NCBI GenBank assembly: GCA_030840415.1
Contig: JAVEEO010000189.1
Coordinates: forward strand, 1-5,603
From: Pseudonocardiales bacterium
GTDB taxonomy: Bacteria; Actinomycetota; Actinomycetes; Mycobacteriales; Jatrophihabitantaceae
DNA length: 5,603 nt
Reading direction: 5' to 3'
The notes under the pieces were generated by a model that saw nothing but the letters and a program-made list of their open reading frames with translations, was not told where the DNA came from and made no database searches. Shown here in pieces: positions 1-5,310 of this stretch. Within the stretch, counting starts at the first letter, position 1. Every line of letters begins with the position of its first letter. The translations under genes and the position numbers were made by a program.

Positions 1-22
1 CATCCAGGGTCTGGGTAGTCAC
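1..22 (-). CDS. Probable DUF3039 protein, N-terminal 7 codons only
   Basis: A GTG at 22-20 on the minus strand opens a frame reading VTTQTLD before the window ends. Seen: the frame is open, and the start follows the DUF3099 stop by 48 bases on the same strand. Known, from memory: actinobacterial DUF3039 proteins (about 80-100 residues, zinc-ribbon-like, e.g. M. tuberculosis Rv2708c) begin with very similar residues (MQTQTIE-like) and sit beside DUF3099 and sigB. Inferred: this is the start of that gene, transcribed after the DUF3099 gene. A G-run directly abuts the GTG, so it is too close to be a normal ribosome-binding site. Seven codons cannot establish a family, so the call rests mainly on gene order. 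Confidence 0.4.
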
Positions 23-70
23 CCCCCGATTGTGCCACCGAGGACTGCCGGGGTCAGTGCGGCAACTGCC

Positions 71-472
71 TCAGATGTCGATGATCCGCGGGGTGGTCGA
101 TGCCGGCCGGTCGGCGGCCGAGGCATGCGGCTCGCCGTCGCCCGGTTGCGTAGCTGGCTGGGCGGTGCCGGCGGTCAGCTGCCGCTGGACCTGCTGGCCG
201 CCGAGGAACCGTCGGAAGCGCAGCTCCTGCTTGGGCGGGCGGTCGTTGGCGATCAGCACCGCCGACCACGGCAGCACCAGGGCGGCGGCCACGAACCCGG
301 CGGCCAGCCAGCCGCTCAGCGAGAAGGTGCTGGCCGCGCCGACGATGCACACCGCGCGCAGCGACATCATCACCAGGTAGCGCTTGCGGCGACGGTCGAA
401 CTCGTCGTCGGCGTTGACCGGTGCCTCGGTGATGAGGATCGGCCGATCGGCGGGATTCCTCGACGGGCGCAC
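71..472 (-). CDS. DUF3099 family small membrane protein
   Basis: A 133-residue protein of unknown function, assigned to the actinobacterial DUF3099 family. Seen: an N-terminal ILITEAP segment (12-18), a basic RRRKRYLVMMSLRAVC stretch (27-42), and two hydrophobic segments at about 34-51 and 54-76 separated by a short SLSG turn. These are followed by IAND and a polar tail of about 55 residues rich in Q, P, A and R. The ITxA motif, the basic RRRxRYL before helix 1 and the LPW...IAN end of helix 2 are the family hallmarks I recognise. The basic residues before helix 1 favour a cytoplasmic N-terminus. The GTG at 472 is chosen because family members begin shortly before the LITxA motif. An in-frame ATG at 562 would add 30 residues with no family character. 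No good Shine-Dalgarno precedes the GTG; a loose AT-rich TGTTAT (519-514, minus strand) could be a -10 box. The gene is divergent from the methyltransferase operon. Confidence 0.85.
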   Translation of the reverse strand: MRPSRNPADRPILITEAPVNADDEFDRRRKRYLVMMSLRAVCIVGAASTFSLSGWLAAGFVAAALVLPWSAVLIANDRPPKQELRFRRFLGGQQVQRQLTAGTAQPATQPGDGEPHASAADRPASTTPRIIDI

Positions 473-548
473 CTGACCATCGTGCCACCGCGATCGGGCC
501 GTCGGGGTGTGAGATAACAGTCCGAACCGACCGGGCCCCGACTCCGAA

Positions 549-560
549 TACCCTGCCGGC
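549..560 (+). promoter_or_regulatory. Candidate -10 box for the methyltransferase-dtd operon
   Basis: TACCCT at 549-554 fits the actinobacterial TANNNT -10 pattern and is followed by exactly six bases before an ATG at 561, the spacing expected when transcription begins on the start codon. No convincing -35 lies about 17 bases upstream (the bases there read ACCGAC or AACCGA), but actinobacterial promoters often lack one. It lies in the 138-base divergent gap between the DUF3099 gene and the methyltransferase. The motif is short and could occur by chance. Confidence 0.35.
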
Positions 561-614
561 ATGCCGCTGCGGCACGATTGGCCGGTGCTTCGGAAATCGA
601 TCGACCTGCCGTGA
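561..614 (+). CDS. Possible 17-codon leaderless leader ORF
   Basis: ATG at 561 opens a frame encoding MPLRHDWPVLRKSIDLP and ending in TGA at 612-614. That TGA overlaps the GTG (611-613) proposed as the methyltransferase start, giving GTGA. The ATG sits six bases after a TANNNT box and has no Shine-Dalgarno, as expected for a leaderless ORF. Small leaderless upstream ORFs coupled to the next gene are known in mycobacteria. Inferred: ribosomes loading on this ORF reinitiate at the methyltransferase GTG, which has no clear ribosome-binding site of its own. The peptide has no run of one amino acid that would suggest classical attenuation. It may be a chance ORF. Confidence 0.35.
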   Translation: MPLRHDWPVLRKSIDLP

Positions 615-2191
615 GCGTGCAACCGCTGTTTCCGGCAGCCGTCCTGGACGGGCTCGGCCAGGCCCTGCGCCACCGGTTCGGCTCGGTCGCGGTGACCGAG
701 GTGCTGGGGCTGCCCGGTGAGGCGGCCCTGTCGCGCGGTGACCTCAGCGGCGCGGACCGGCTGACCCGGCAGGGCTCGGACACCGAGACGCTGATCCGGC
801 TGCTCCTGCTCGGACTGCCGGTGCCGCCGGCTGCCGCGGCGGCCGCGCTGCGCCCGCTGCCACTGGCCGATGCCGAGGCGGCCGGCCTCCTCGAGCGGGC
901 CGAGGGCGGGATCCGCGCGATGCTGGACGTCCGGCCGTACTCCGAGACCGGTGGTCCGGACTGGTGGGTGGTCTCCGACCTCGGTGCCGAGGTGCGGGCC
1001 GGCCCGCTGCATCCCGAACACGTGCTCGGCATCGGGTCGGCGGGGCTGACCCTCGCCGAGGCCACCGTGCGCGGGCCGGTGCGGCACGCGCTCGACGTCG
1101 GCACCGGGTGCGGCGTCCAGGCACTGCACCTGTCCGAACACAGCGCGGCAGTCACCGCGACCGACCTCAGTGACCGGGCGCTGCGGATGGCCGCCACCAC
1201 GGCGGCGCTGAACGGCCGGCGCTGGGAGCTGCTGCGGGGTTCGCTGCTGGAGCCGGTCGGGCAGCGGCGTTTCGACCTGATCGTGTCGAACCCGCCGTTC
1301 ATCGTGGGTCCGGGCTTCGAGCCGGGCGCCGGCGGCTTCCGCTACCGCGACAGCGGCCTGGCCGGCGACGCGGTGTGCGCCCGGCTGGCCGGCGGGCTGA
1401 CCGATCGGCTGACCGAGGGCGGCACCGGGCAGTTGCTGGCGAACTGGATCATCGACGGCGCGCAGGAGTGGCAGGAGCGGGTGACCGGCTGGCTGCCCGC
1501 CACCGGTTGCCAGGCCTGGATCTGGCAGCGCGAGGTGGCCGAGCCCGGCGAGTACGTGGCGCTGTGGCTGCGCGACGCCGGCGAGCAGCCGGGCACCGCC
1601 AGCTGGCGGCAGCGCTATGACGACTGGCTGGACTGGTTCGCGACCTCCGGCGTGGCGGGCGTCGGCATGGGACTGATCAGCGTGCGGCGCACCGCGGACC
1701 GGTCCTCGCAGGTGGTGTGCCAGGACGTCGTGCAGGCACACGAGCATCCGATCGGCCCGGCGATCGAGGAGTGGTTCTCCCGGGCCGCCTGGTTGCGCGA
1801 CCGCTCGGTGGCGCAGCTGCTGGATGCCCGGCTGGTGGCCGCGGCCGGCATGGTCCGTTCCAGCCATGCGCTGATCACCGCCGACGGCTGGCAGCCGGCG
1901 CTGGTGCAGCTGCGCCAGGCCGGCGGGCTGCGCTGGGAGCTCGAGGTGGACGACGCGGTCGCGGCGCTGGTGGCGGCCTGCACCGGTGGCGCCACCCTCG
2001 GCGTGGTGCTCAGTGTGCTGGCCGCGGCGGTATCGGCCGGTACTGATGAGGTGACCGGGGCGCTGGTTCCCGTCGTACTCGATCTGATCGAACGCGGCTT
2101 TCTCGTGCCCGCCGAGCTGGTGCCCGCCGATTTTGAGCCCGCCGATCTTGTGTCTACCGATCTCGAGCTGCCGGCTGGTGGCGCGCGGTGA
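611..2191 (+). CDS. Class I SAM-dependent methyltransferase, NPPF type (DUF7059/MTS/DUF7782-like)
   Basis: A 526-residue putative N-methyltransferase for RNA or protein. Seen: an alpha-helical N-terminal domain (about 1-110), a DWWVVSDLG segment (117-125), a motif I Rossmann loop LDVGTGCGVQALHLS (161-175), an acidic residue after strand 2 in ATDLSDRAL (183-191), and motif IV SNPPFIVGP (226-234). There follow YRDSGLAGD (245-253), LANW, and a C-terminal domain (about 340-526) with no motif I recognise. Known: (N/D)PP(F/Y) is the catalytic loop of enzymes methylating exocyclic or side-chain nitrogens, as in RsmC/RlmG, TrmN6 and HemK/PrmC. The N- and C-terminal extensions match a long actinobacterial family of unknown substrate. 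The GTG at 611 is preferred because homologs begin just before the LFP segment and because it overlaps the stop of an upstream ORF. A TTG at 578 would add 11 residues. The gene overlaps dtd by four bases, so the two are probably one operon. The last 26 residues are repetitive and look lineage-specific. Confidence 0.85.
   Translation: MSVQPLFPAAVLDGLGQALRHRFGSVAVTEVLGLPGEAALSRGDLSGADRLTRQGSDTETLIRLLLLGLPVPPAAAAAALRPLPLADAEAAGLLERAEGGIRAMLDVRPYSETGGPDWWVVSDLGAEVRAGPLHPEHVLGIGSAGLTLAEATVRGPVRHALDVGTGCGVQALHLSEHSAAVTATDLSDRALRMAATTAALNGRRWELLRGSLLEPVGQRRFDLIVSNPPFIVGPGFEPGAGGFRYRDSGLAGDAVCARLAGGLTDRLTEGGTGQLLANWIIDGAQEWQERVTGWLPATGCQAWIWQREVAEPGEYVALWLRDAGEQPGTASWRQRYDDWLDWFATSGVAGVGMGLISVRRTADRSSQVVCQDVVQAHEHPIGPAIEEWFSRAAWLRDRSVAQLLDARLVAAAGMVRSSHALITADGWQPALVQLRQAGGLRWELEVDDAVAALVAACTGGATLGVVLSVLAAAVSAGTDEVTGALVPVVLDLIERGFLVPAELVPADFEPADLVSTDLELPAGGAR
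2108..2167 (+). repeat. Degenerate 15-bp tandem repeat inside the methyltransferase C-terminus
   Basis: Four consecutive 15-base units (2108-2122, 2123-2137, 2138-2152, 2153-2167) encode PAELV, PADFE, PADLV and STDLE, a five-residue repeat of consensus PADLx. The third codons of these units include TTT, CTT and TCT, which are rare in the surrounding GC-rich code, so base composition dips here. It lies between the end of the folded C-terminal domain and the stop. It is probably a flexible acidic tail grown by slippage. Confidence 0.6.
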
Positions 2192-2634
2192 GGGCGGTGC
2201 TGCAACGAGTGTCCAGCGCCTCGGTGACGGTGGCCGGCGAGCTTCGCGGCGAGATCGGCGCCGGCCTGCTGGTGCTGGTCGGGGTCAGCCGCACCGACAC
2301 CGGGGCCGAGGCCCGCTGGCTGGCCGGCAAGGTCGCGGGGCTGCGGGTGCTGCGCGACGGCCAGCGCGACGAGGCGTCGGCGGCCTCGATCGGCGCGCCG
2401 GTCCTGGTGGTCAGCCAGTTCACGCTGCATGCCGACCTGACCTCCGGGCGCCGGCCGAGCTGGCAGGCAGCGGCACCGGCTGCCTCCGCCGAGCCGCTGG
2501 TCACTGCCTTCTGCACCGAGTTGCGGGCCCTCGGCCTGCCGGTTGCCACCGGGGAGTTCGGGGCCACCATGGCCGTACACAGCGTCAACGACGGCCCGCT
2601 GACCCTGCTGGTGGAGACACCCGCCCGGCCCTGA
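2188..2634 (+). CDS. dtd: D-aminoacyl-tRNA deacylase (DTD)
   Basis: A 148-residue cytoplasmic enzyme, the usual full length for bacterial DTD. It hydrolyses D-amino acids (and, in the family, mischarged glycine) from tRNA, recycling the tRNA and protecting translation. Seen: the start MRAVLQRVSSASVTV, an LRV segment at 52-54, the signature VVSQFTLHAD (74-83), GRRPSW (87-92), TGEFGATM (121-128) and VNDGPLT (133-139). Known: SQFTL and the Gly-cisPro of NxGPxT from the two subunits of the dimer line the active site, and the cis-Pro motif gives chiral selectivity. All are intact. The segment between LRV and SQFTL lacks the common GKMN sequence and is slightly short. The GTG start overlaps the methyltransferase stop (GTGA), with a GGTGG at 2177-2181 six bases before it, so translation is probably coupled. 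Confidence 0.96.
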   Translation: MRAVLQRVSSASVTVAGELRGEIGAGLLVLVGVSRTDTGAEARWLAGKVAGLRVLRDGQRDEASAASIGAPVLVVSQFTLHADLTSGRRPSWQAAAPAASAEPLVTAFCTELRALGLPVATGEFGATMAVHSVNDGPLTLLVETPARP

Positions 2635-2715
2635 ACGGCCACGCTGGCTCACGCTGCCGCAACGAAGGCCGCTCTGACCCGCTGTGACGGACCCGTCGCC
2701 TTCCGGGGCCGACCG

Positions 2716-2729
2716 AACTTGCCCAAGTT
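2716..2729. promoter_or_regulatory. 14-bp perfect palindrome, possible operator
   Basis: AACTTGCCCAAGTT reads as two perfect 6-base arms (AACTTG/CAAGTT) around CC, in the 272-base gap between dtd and the sigma factor. It is AT-richer than its surroundings. TTGCCC within it could act as a -35 element, but no good -10 lies 16-18 bases downstream (TCGAAT at 18). It lacks a T-tract, so it looks more like a dimeric repressor site than a terminator. No regulator is identified. The rest of 2635-2835 shows nothing convincing, including no strong dtd terminator. Confidence 0.35.
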
Positions 2730-2835
2730 AGCCCGCACCCGGTCGAATAGCTGGCCTCAGCCGGCCGCACTCCGCGCCAGGGCGGCTCTTCCCAGTTGCG
2801 CACATCCGGGGCGGCAACGCCGAAGTGCCGATCCG

Positions 2836-2861
2836 GGAACATCTGCGGCTCCGAACCGTTG
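2836..2861 (+). promoter_or_regulatory. Candidate ECF-type (SigH/SigE/SigR-like) promoter of the sigma gene
   Basis: GGAACA at 2836-2841, then 16 bases, then GTTG at 2858-2861. This agrees with the consensus I recall for mycobacterial SigH and SigE and streptomycete SigR promoters (GGAAY at -35, GTT at -10, 16-19 bases apart). The predicted transcription start is near 2867-2870, giving a leader of about 38 bases to the GTG at 2907 or an almost leaderless GTG at 2868. Known: sigB of M. tuberculosis is driven by SigE and SigH from such a promoter, so the position fits the gene. Inferred: the sigma factor is stress-induced through an ECF cascade. Confidence 0.55.
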
Positions 2862-2906
2862 TAGAAGGTGGGAGAAAAAGACCCCATCAGTGGACGGGAC
2901 CCCAAC

Positions 2907-4058
2907 GTGACACAACCAGCCACCAAGATCACGCCGCAGCCGGCAGCCAAGACGACGACGACCAAGCGCCGCAACGCGCCTTCGCACACCCTTCCCGGTC
3001 ACCGCGCCCCGCGGGCCGCCACCCCGGCTCCCAACGCGCCGGTCGAGGTCGAGGATGCGGTCGTCGACACGGTGACCGCCGAGGCCGAGATCGCCCTGGA
3101 CGAGGCCAGTCCGGTCGAAGCGACCGCGGACCTGGACGAGGTGGTCCAGGCCGCCGACCTGGTCCGGTCCTACCTGAACGAGATCGGCAAGGTATCGCTG
3201 CTGACGGCCGTGGAAGAGGTCGAGCTGTCCAAGCGGATCGAGGCCGGCCTGTACGCCACGCACCTGCTGGGCACCAGCAAGCGGCTGGCGCTGCCGCGCC
3301 GTCGCGAACTCCAGTCGCTGGCAGCCGATGGCGAGACGGCCAAGGACCTGCTGTTGCGGGCCAACCTGCGACTGGTGGTGTCGCTGGCCAAGCGCTACAC
3401 CGGACGCGGGATGCCGTTCCTGGACCTGATCCAGGAGGGCAACCTGGGACTGATCCGGGCGGTCGAGAAGTTCGACTACACCAAGGGCTTCAAGTTCTCC
3501 ACCTACGCCACCTGGTGGATCCGGCAGGCGATCAGCCGGGCGATGGCCGACCAGTCACGCACCATCCGGCTGCCCGTCCACCTGGTCGAGCAGATCAACA
3601 AGATGCAGCGGATGCGCCGGGAGCTGGGCCAGAACCTGGGCCGGGACGCCACCGATGCCGAACTGGCCGCCGAGCTGGACATCAACGTCGAGCGACTGCA
3701 CGAGTTGGTCGACCATGCCCGGGATCTGGTGAGCCTGGACCAGACGGTCGGCTCGGACGAGGACTCCGCGCTCGGGGACTTCATCGCCGACAGCGAGGCC
3801 ACCAAGCCCACCGAGGCCGTCGAGTTCGACCTGATGCGCCGCCAACTGGGCGTCATCCTGGACTCGCTGGAGCCCCGGGAGGCGGCCGTGGTCCGGCTCC
3901 GGTACGGCCTGGCCGACGGCAACCCGCACACCCTGGACGACATCGCCCGGAAGTTCAACCTGTCCCGCGAGCGGATCCGCCAGATCGAGCGCGAGACCAT
4001 GGCCAAGCTGCGGCACCCGTCCCGTGCCCAGTCGCTGCGGGACTACCTCGACGACTGA
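2907..4058 (+). CDS. sigB: Primary-like sigma-70 factor, SigB/HrdB type
   Basis: A 383-residue group 1/2 sigma factor that directs RNA polymerase core to -10/-35 promoters. Seen: region 1.2 at about 82-115 ([12 protein letters not shown]...[13 protein letters not shown]), region 2 at 150-221 with [21 protein letters not shown] and the -10-binding [10 protein letters not shown] (200-209), and region 3 at about 222-300 ending in GDFIADSEA. Region 4 spans about 315-375, with the -35 helix-turn-helix at 342-368. Region 1.1 is missing; the first 80 residues are a basic K/T/P/A stretch followed by an acidic one. [10 protein letters not shown], the linker around [11 protein letters not shown], and [17 protein letters not shown] resemble mycobacterial SigB more than SigA, while the [16 protein letters not shown] end is SigA-like, so it could be the essential sigma. 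GTG 2907 is preferred: it opens with MTQPATK and lies after the predicted transcription start. GTG 2868 would add 13 residues. Neither has a strong Shine-Dalgarno. Confidence 0.88.
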   Translation: MTQPATKITPQPAAKTTTTKRRNAPSHTLPGHRAPRAATPAPNAPVEVEDAVVDTVTAEAEIALDEASPVEATADLDEVVQAADLVRSYLNEIGKVSLLTAVEEVELSKRIEAGLYATHLLGTSKRLALPRRRELQSLAADGETAKDLLLRANLRLVVSLAKRYTGRGMPFLDLIQEGNLGLIRAVEKFDYTKGFKFSTYATWWIRQAISRAMADQSRTIRLPVHLVEQINKMQRMRRELGQNLGRDATDAELAAELDINVERLHELVDHARDLVSLDQTVGSDEDSALGDFIADSEATKPTEAVEFDLMRRQLGVILDSLEPREAAVVRLRYGLADGNPHTLDDIARKFNLSRERIRQIERETMAKLRHPSRAQSLRDYLDD

Positions 4059-4061
4059 TCT

Positions 4062-4139
4062 CCCGGCTTCGTCGCCGGGCGCCGGCTGCACCCGCTCGTG
4101 CGGCGCCACCACTGCCCGGGATGCGTCGTGCGTCACGAC
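4062..4139 (+). other. Hairpin-rich trailer of the sigma mRNA
   Basis: Three inverted repeats follow the sigma stop codon in succession: CCCGGC/GCCGGG (4062-4067 with 4074-4079); GGCGCCG/CGGCGCC (4078-4084 with 4101-4107), enclosing GCAC/GTGC (4088-4091 with 4098-4101); and GTCGTG/CACGAC (4125-4130 with 4134-4139). The last shares bases with the foot of the terminator at 4138, so the two could compete. None has a T-tract. They may guard the mRNA 3' end; some may be chance in such GC-rich sequence. Confidence 0.35.
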
Positions 4140-4182
4140 CGCCCGGCAGCTCGATTCGTCGAGCTGCCGGGCGGTTCGTCTT
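4138..4182 (+). terminator. Strong intrinsic terminator of the sigma gene
   Basis: A 14-bp perfect stem (GCCCGGCAGCTCGA, 4141-4154, with its complement at 4159-4172) closes a TTCG loop. Three more pairs (4138-4140 with 4173-4175) extend it to 17 bp. The 3' side continues as GGTTCGTCTTTCC, a modest T-rich tract of the kind usual in GC-rich actinobacteria. It lies 80 bases after the sigma stop and 83 before the PHP gene, so it separates the two transcription units. The stem is symmetric, but the minus strand has no gene that would need it. Confidence 0.85.
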
Positions 4183-4245
4183 TCCGGCCCCTGGAAGCCT
4201 CGCAGCCCCTTCGGGCAAGCCTCGGCGCTCCGATACGGCCGGCGC

Positions 4246-4257
4246 TACGGTGTCGTG
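4246..4257 (+). promoter_or_regulatory. Candidate -10 box for a leaderless PHP transcript
   Basis: TACGGT (4246-4251) fits TANNNT and is followed by exactly six bases before the GTG at 4258. No Shine-Dalgarno precedes the GTG (GGCGCTACGGTGTC) and the previous gene ends in a strong terminator, so a promoter must lie in the 75 bases from about 4183. A leaderless start explains all three facts. No clear -35 is visible. The same geometry occurs at 549-561. Confidence 0.4.
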
Positions 4258-5271
4258 GTGGACCCCGTCACCGCGCTGCGCCGGATCGCGTTCCTGCTCG
4301 AACGCGGCGCGGCCCCCACCTACCGGGTCAAGGCCTTCCGCCGGGCCGCGGACGTGGCGCTGCTCAACGCCCCCCAGCTCGAGGAGCGGCTGCGGGCGGG
4401 CACCCTGAGCGAGCTCGCGGGGATCGGGCAGGTGACGGCCGCGGTGATCACCGAGGCGGCCGCCGGCCGGGTACCGGATTACCTGGTCAAGCTGGAGGAG
4501 CGCGAAGGGCCGCTGGTCGACCTCGACCCGGCCGGCCAGCGGCTGCGGGACGCGCTGCGCGGCGACCTGCACAGCCACTCGGACTGGAGCGACGGCGGCA
4601 GCCCGATCGAGGAGATGGCGGTGACGGCCATCGAACTGGGGCACGAGTACCTGGCGCTGACCGACCACTCCCCCCGGCTGACGGTGGCCAACGGCCTGAC
4701 CGCCGAGCGGCTGGAACGCCAACTGGGGATCCTGCACTCGCTGGAGCCCCGGCTGGCACCGTTCCGGCTGCTGTCCGGCATCGAGGTGGACATCCTCGAC
4801 GACGGCAGCCTGGACCAGACCGACGAGCTGCTGTCCCGGCTGGACCTGGTGGTGGCCTCGGTGCACTCGAAGCTGCGGATGGAGTCGGCGGCGATGACCC
4901 GCCGGATGCTGGCCGCCATAGGCAACCGGCACACCAATGTCCTGGGGCACTGCACCGGCCGGTTGCTCAACGGCAAGCGGCCGCCGAGCACCTTCGACGC
5001 CGCCGCCGTGTTCGCCGCCTGCGCCGAGCACGAGGTAGCGGTGGAGATCAACTGCCGGCCGGAACGGCTGGACCCGCCGCTGGAACTGCTCAGGCAGGCG
5101 GTCGAGGCCGGCTGTCTGTTCAGCATCGACACCGACGGACACGCCCCCGGGCAGCTCGACTGGCAGCCCTTCGGCTGCGCCCGGGCCGCGGAGTGCGACG
5201 TGCCGGTGGACCGGGTGATCAACAGCTGGCCGGTGGACAAGCTGCTGGCCTGGTCGAACCGGCACCGCTGA
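4258..5271 (+). CDS. PHP-domain metal-dependent phosphoesterase with PolX-like HhH N-terminus
   Basis: A 337-residue probable cytoplasmic nuclease or phosphoesterase. Seen: an N-terminal helical region beginning MDPVTALRRIAFLLERG and YRVKAFRRAA (22-31), then a helix-hairpin-helix around LAGIGQVTAAVITEA (53-67). This is the layout of the DNA polymerase beta/X 8-kDa domain. A PHP domain follows from 102 with its metal ligands in order: DLHSHSDWSDG (H105, H107), LTDHS (H137), GIEVDIL (E176), VHSKL (H203), GH (H231), EIN (263-265) and DTDGH (D293, H295). Known: bacterial PolX joins such an N-terminus to polymerase palm and fingers and then PHP, which acts as a 3'-5' exonuclease or AP-endonuclease. 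Here the polymerase core is absent, a form common in actinobacteria. Inferred: DNA-binding nuclease or repair role; histidinol-phosphatase activity is an alternative. The GTG at 4258 is chosen because homologs start at MDP; a GTG at 4255 adds one residue. Confidence 0.88.
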   Translation: MDPVTALRRIAFLLERGAAPTYRVKAFRRAADVALLNAPQLEERLRAGTLSELAGIGQVTAAVITEAAAGRVPDYLVKLEEREGPLVDLDPAGQRLRDALRGDLHSHSDWSDGGSPIEEMAVTAIELGHEYLALTDHSPRLTVANGLTAERLERQLGILHSLEPRLAPFRLLSGIEVDILDDGSLDQTDELLSRLDLVVASVHSKLRMESAAMTRRMLAAIGNRHTNVLGHCTGRLLNGKRPPSTFDAAAVFAACAEHEVAVEINCRPERLDPPLELLRQAVEAGCLFSIDTDGHAPGQLDWQPFGCARAAECDVPVDRVINSWPVDKLLAWSNRHR

Positions 5272-5272
5272 G

Positions 5273-5309
5273 CCGGCTGCCGGCCCGGTCACCGAGCCCG
5301 GGGAGCCGG
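5273..5309 (+). terminator. Candidate terminator after the PHP gene
   Basis: Immediately after the stop, CCGGCT (5273-5278) pairs with AGCCGG (5304-5309). Inside lies a second hairpin, GGCCCGG (5282-5288) with CCGAGCC (5292-5298), holding one C-A mismatch around a TCA loop. There is no T-tract. It sits between convergent genes, where a terminator is expected, but could reflect GC-rich chance pairing. Confidence 0.35.
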
Positions 5310-5310
5310 T

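Noticed and set aside
46..61. Small inverted repeat (ACTG/CAGT) between the DUF3099 gene and the gene at the left edge
   Set aside because: A four-base stem with a seven-base loop is not distinguishable from chance.
473..1867. Upstream extension of the DUF3099 frame to a 598-residue protein
   Set aside because: The extension is the antisense of the methyltransferase. Only the last 133 residues show family character.
1615..2652. Long minus-strand ORF of 345 residues
   Set aside because: It is antisense to both the methyltransferase and dtd, is compositionally biased (R/S/A/Q), and has no recognisable motif. Such shadow ORFs are expected at this GC content.
2635..2715. Terminator after dtd
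   Set aside because: Only four-base stems such as GGCC-N6-GGCC and GACG-N4-CGTC were found, with no T-tract. Not enough to call.
2585..2989. Minus-strand ORF of 134 residues with a lipobox-like ILVAGC after a hydrophobic start
   Set aside because: It overlaps the end of dtd and the start of the sigma gene. The hydrophobic run is the reverse complement of the sigma gene's Lys/Thr-rich N-terminus, and the rest has no signal of a real protein.
2825..4408. Plus-strand ORF of 527 residues across the sigma gene
   Set aside because: It is a +1-frame shadow, rich in G/R/P/A, passing through the sigma terminator. The overlapping frame is an unmistakable sigma-70 protein.
3955..5292. Long minus-strand ORF of 445 residues across the PHP gene
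   Set aside because: It is antisense to the PHP gene, which has all metal-binding motifs on the plus strand. It reads through a terminator hairpin and has low-complexity composition.
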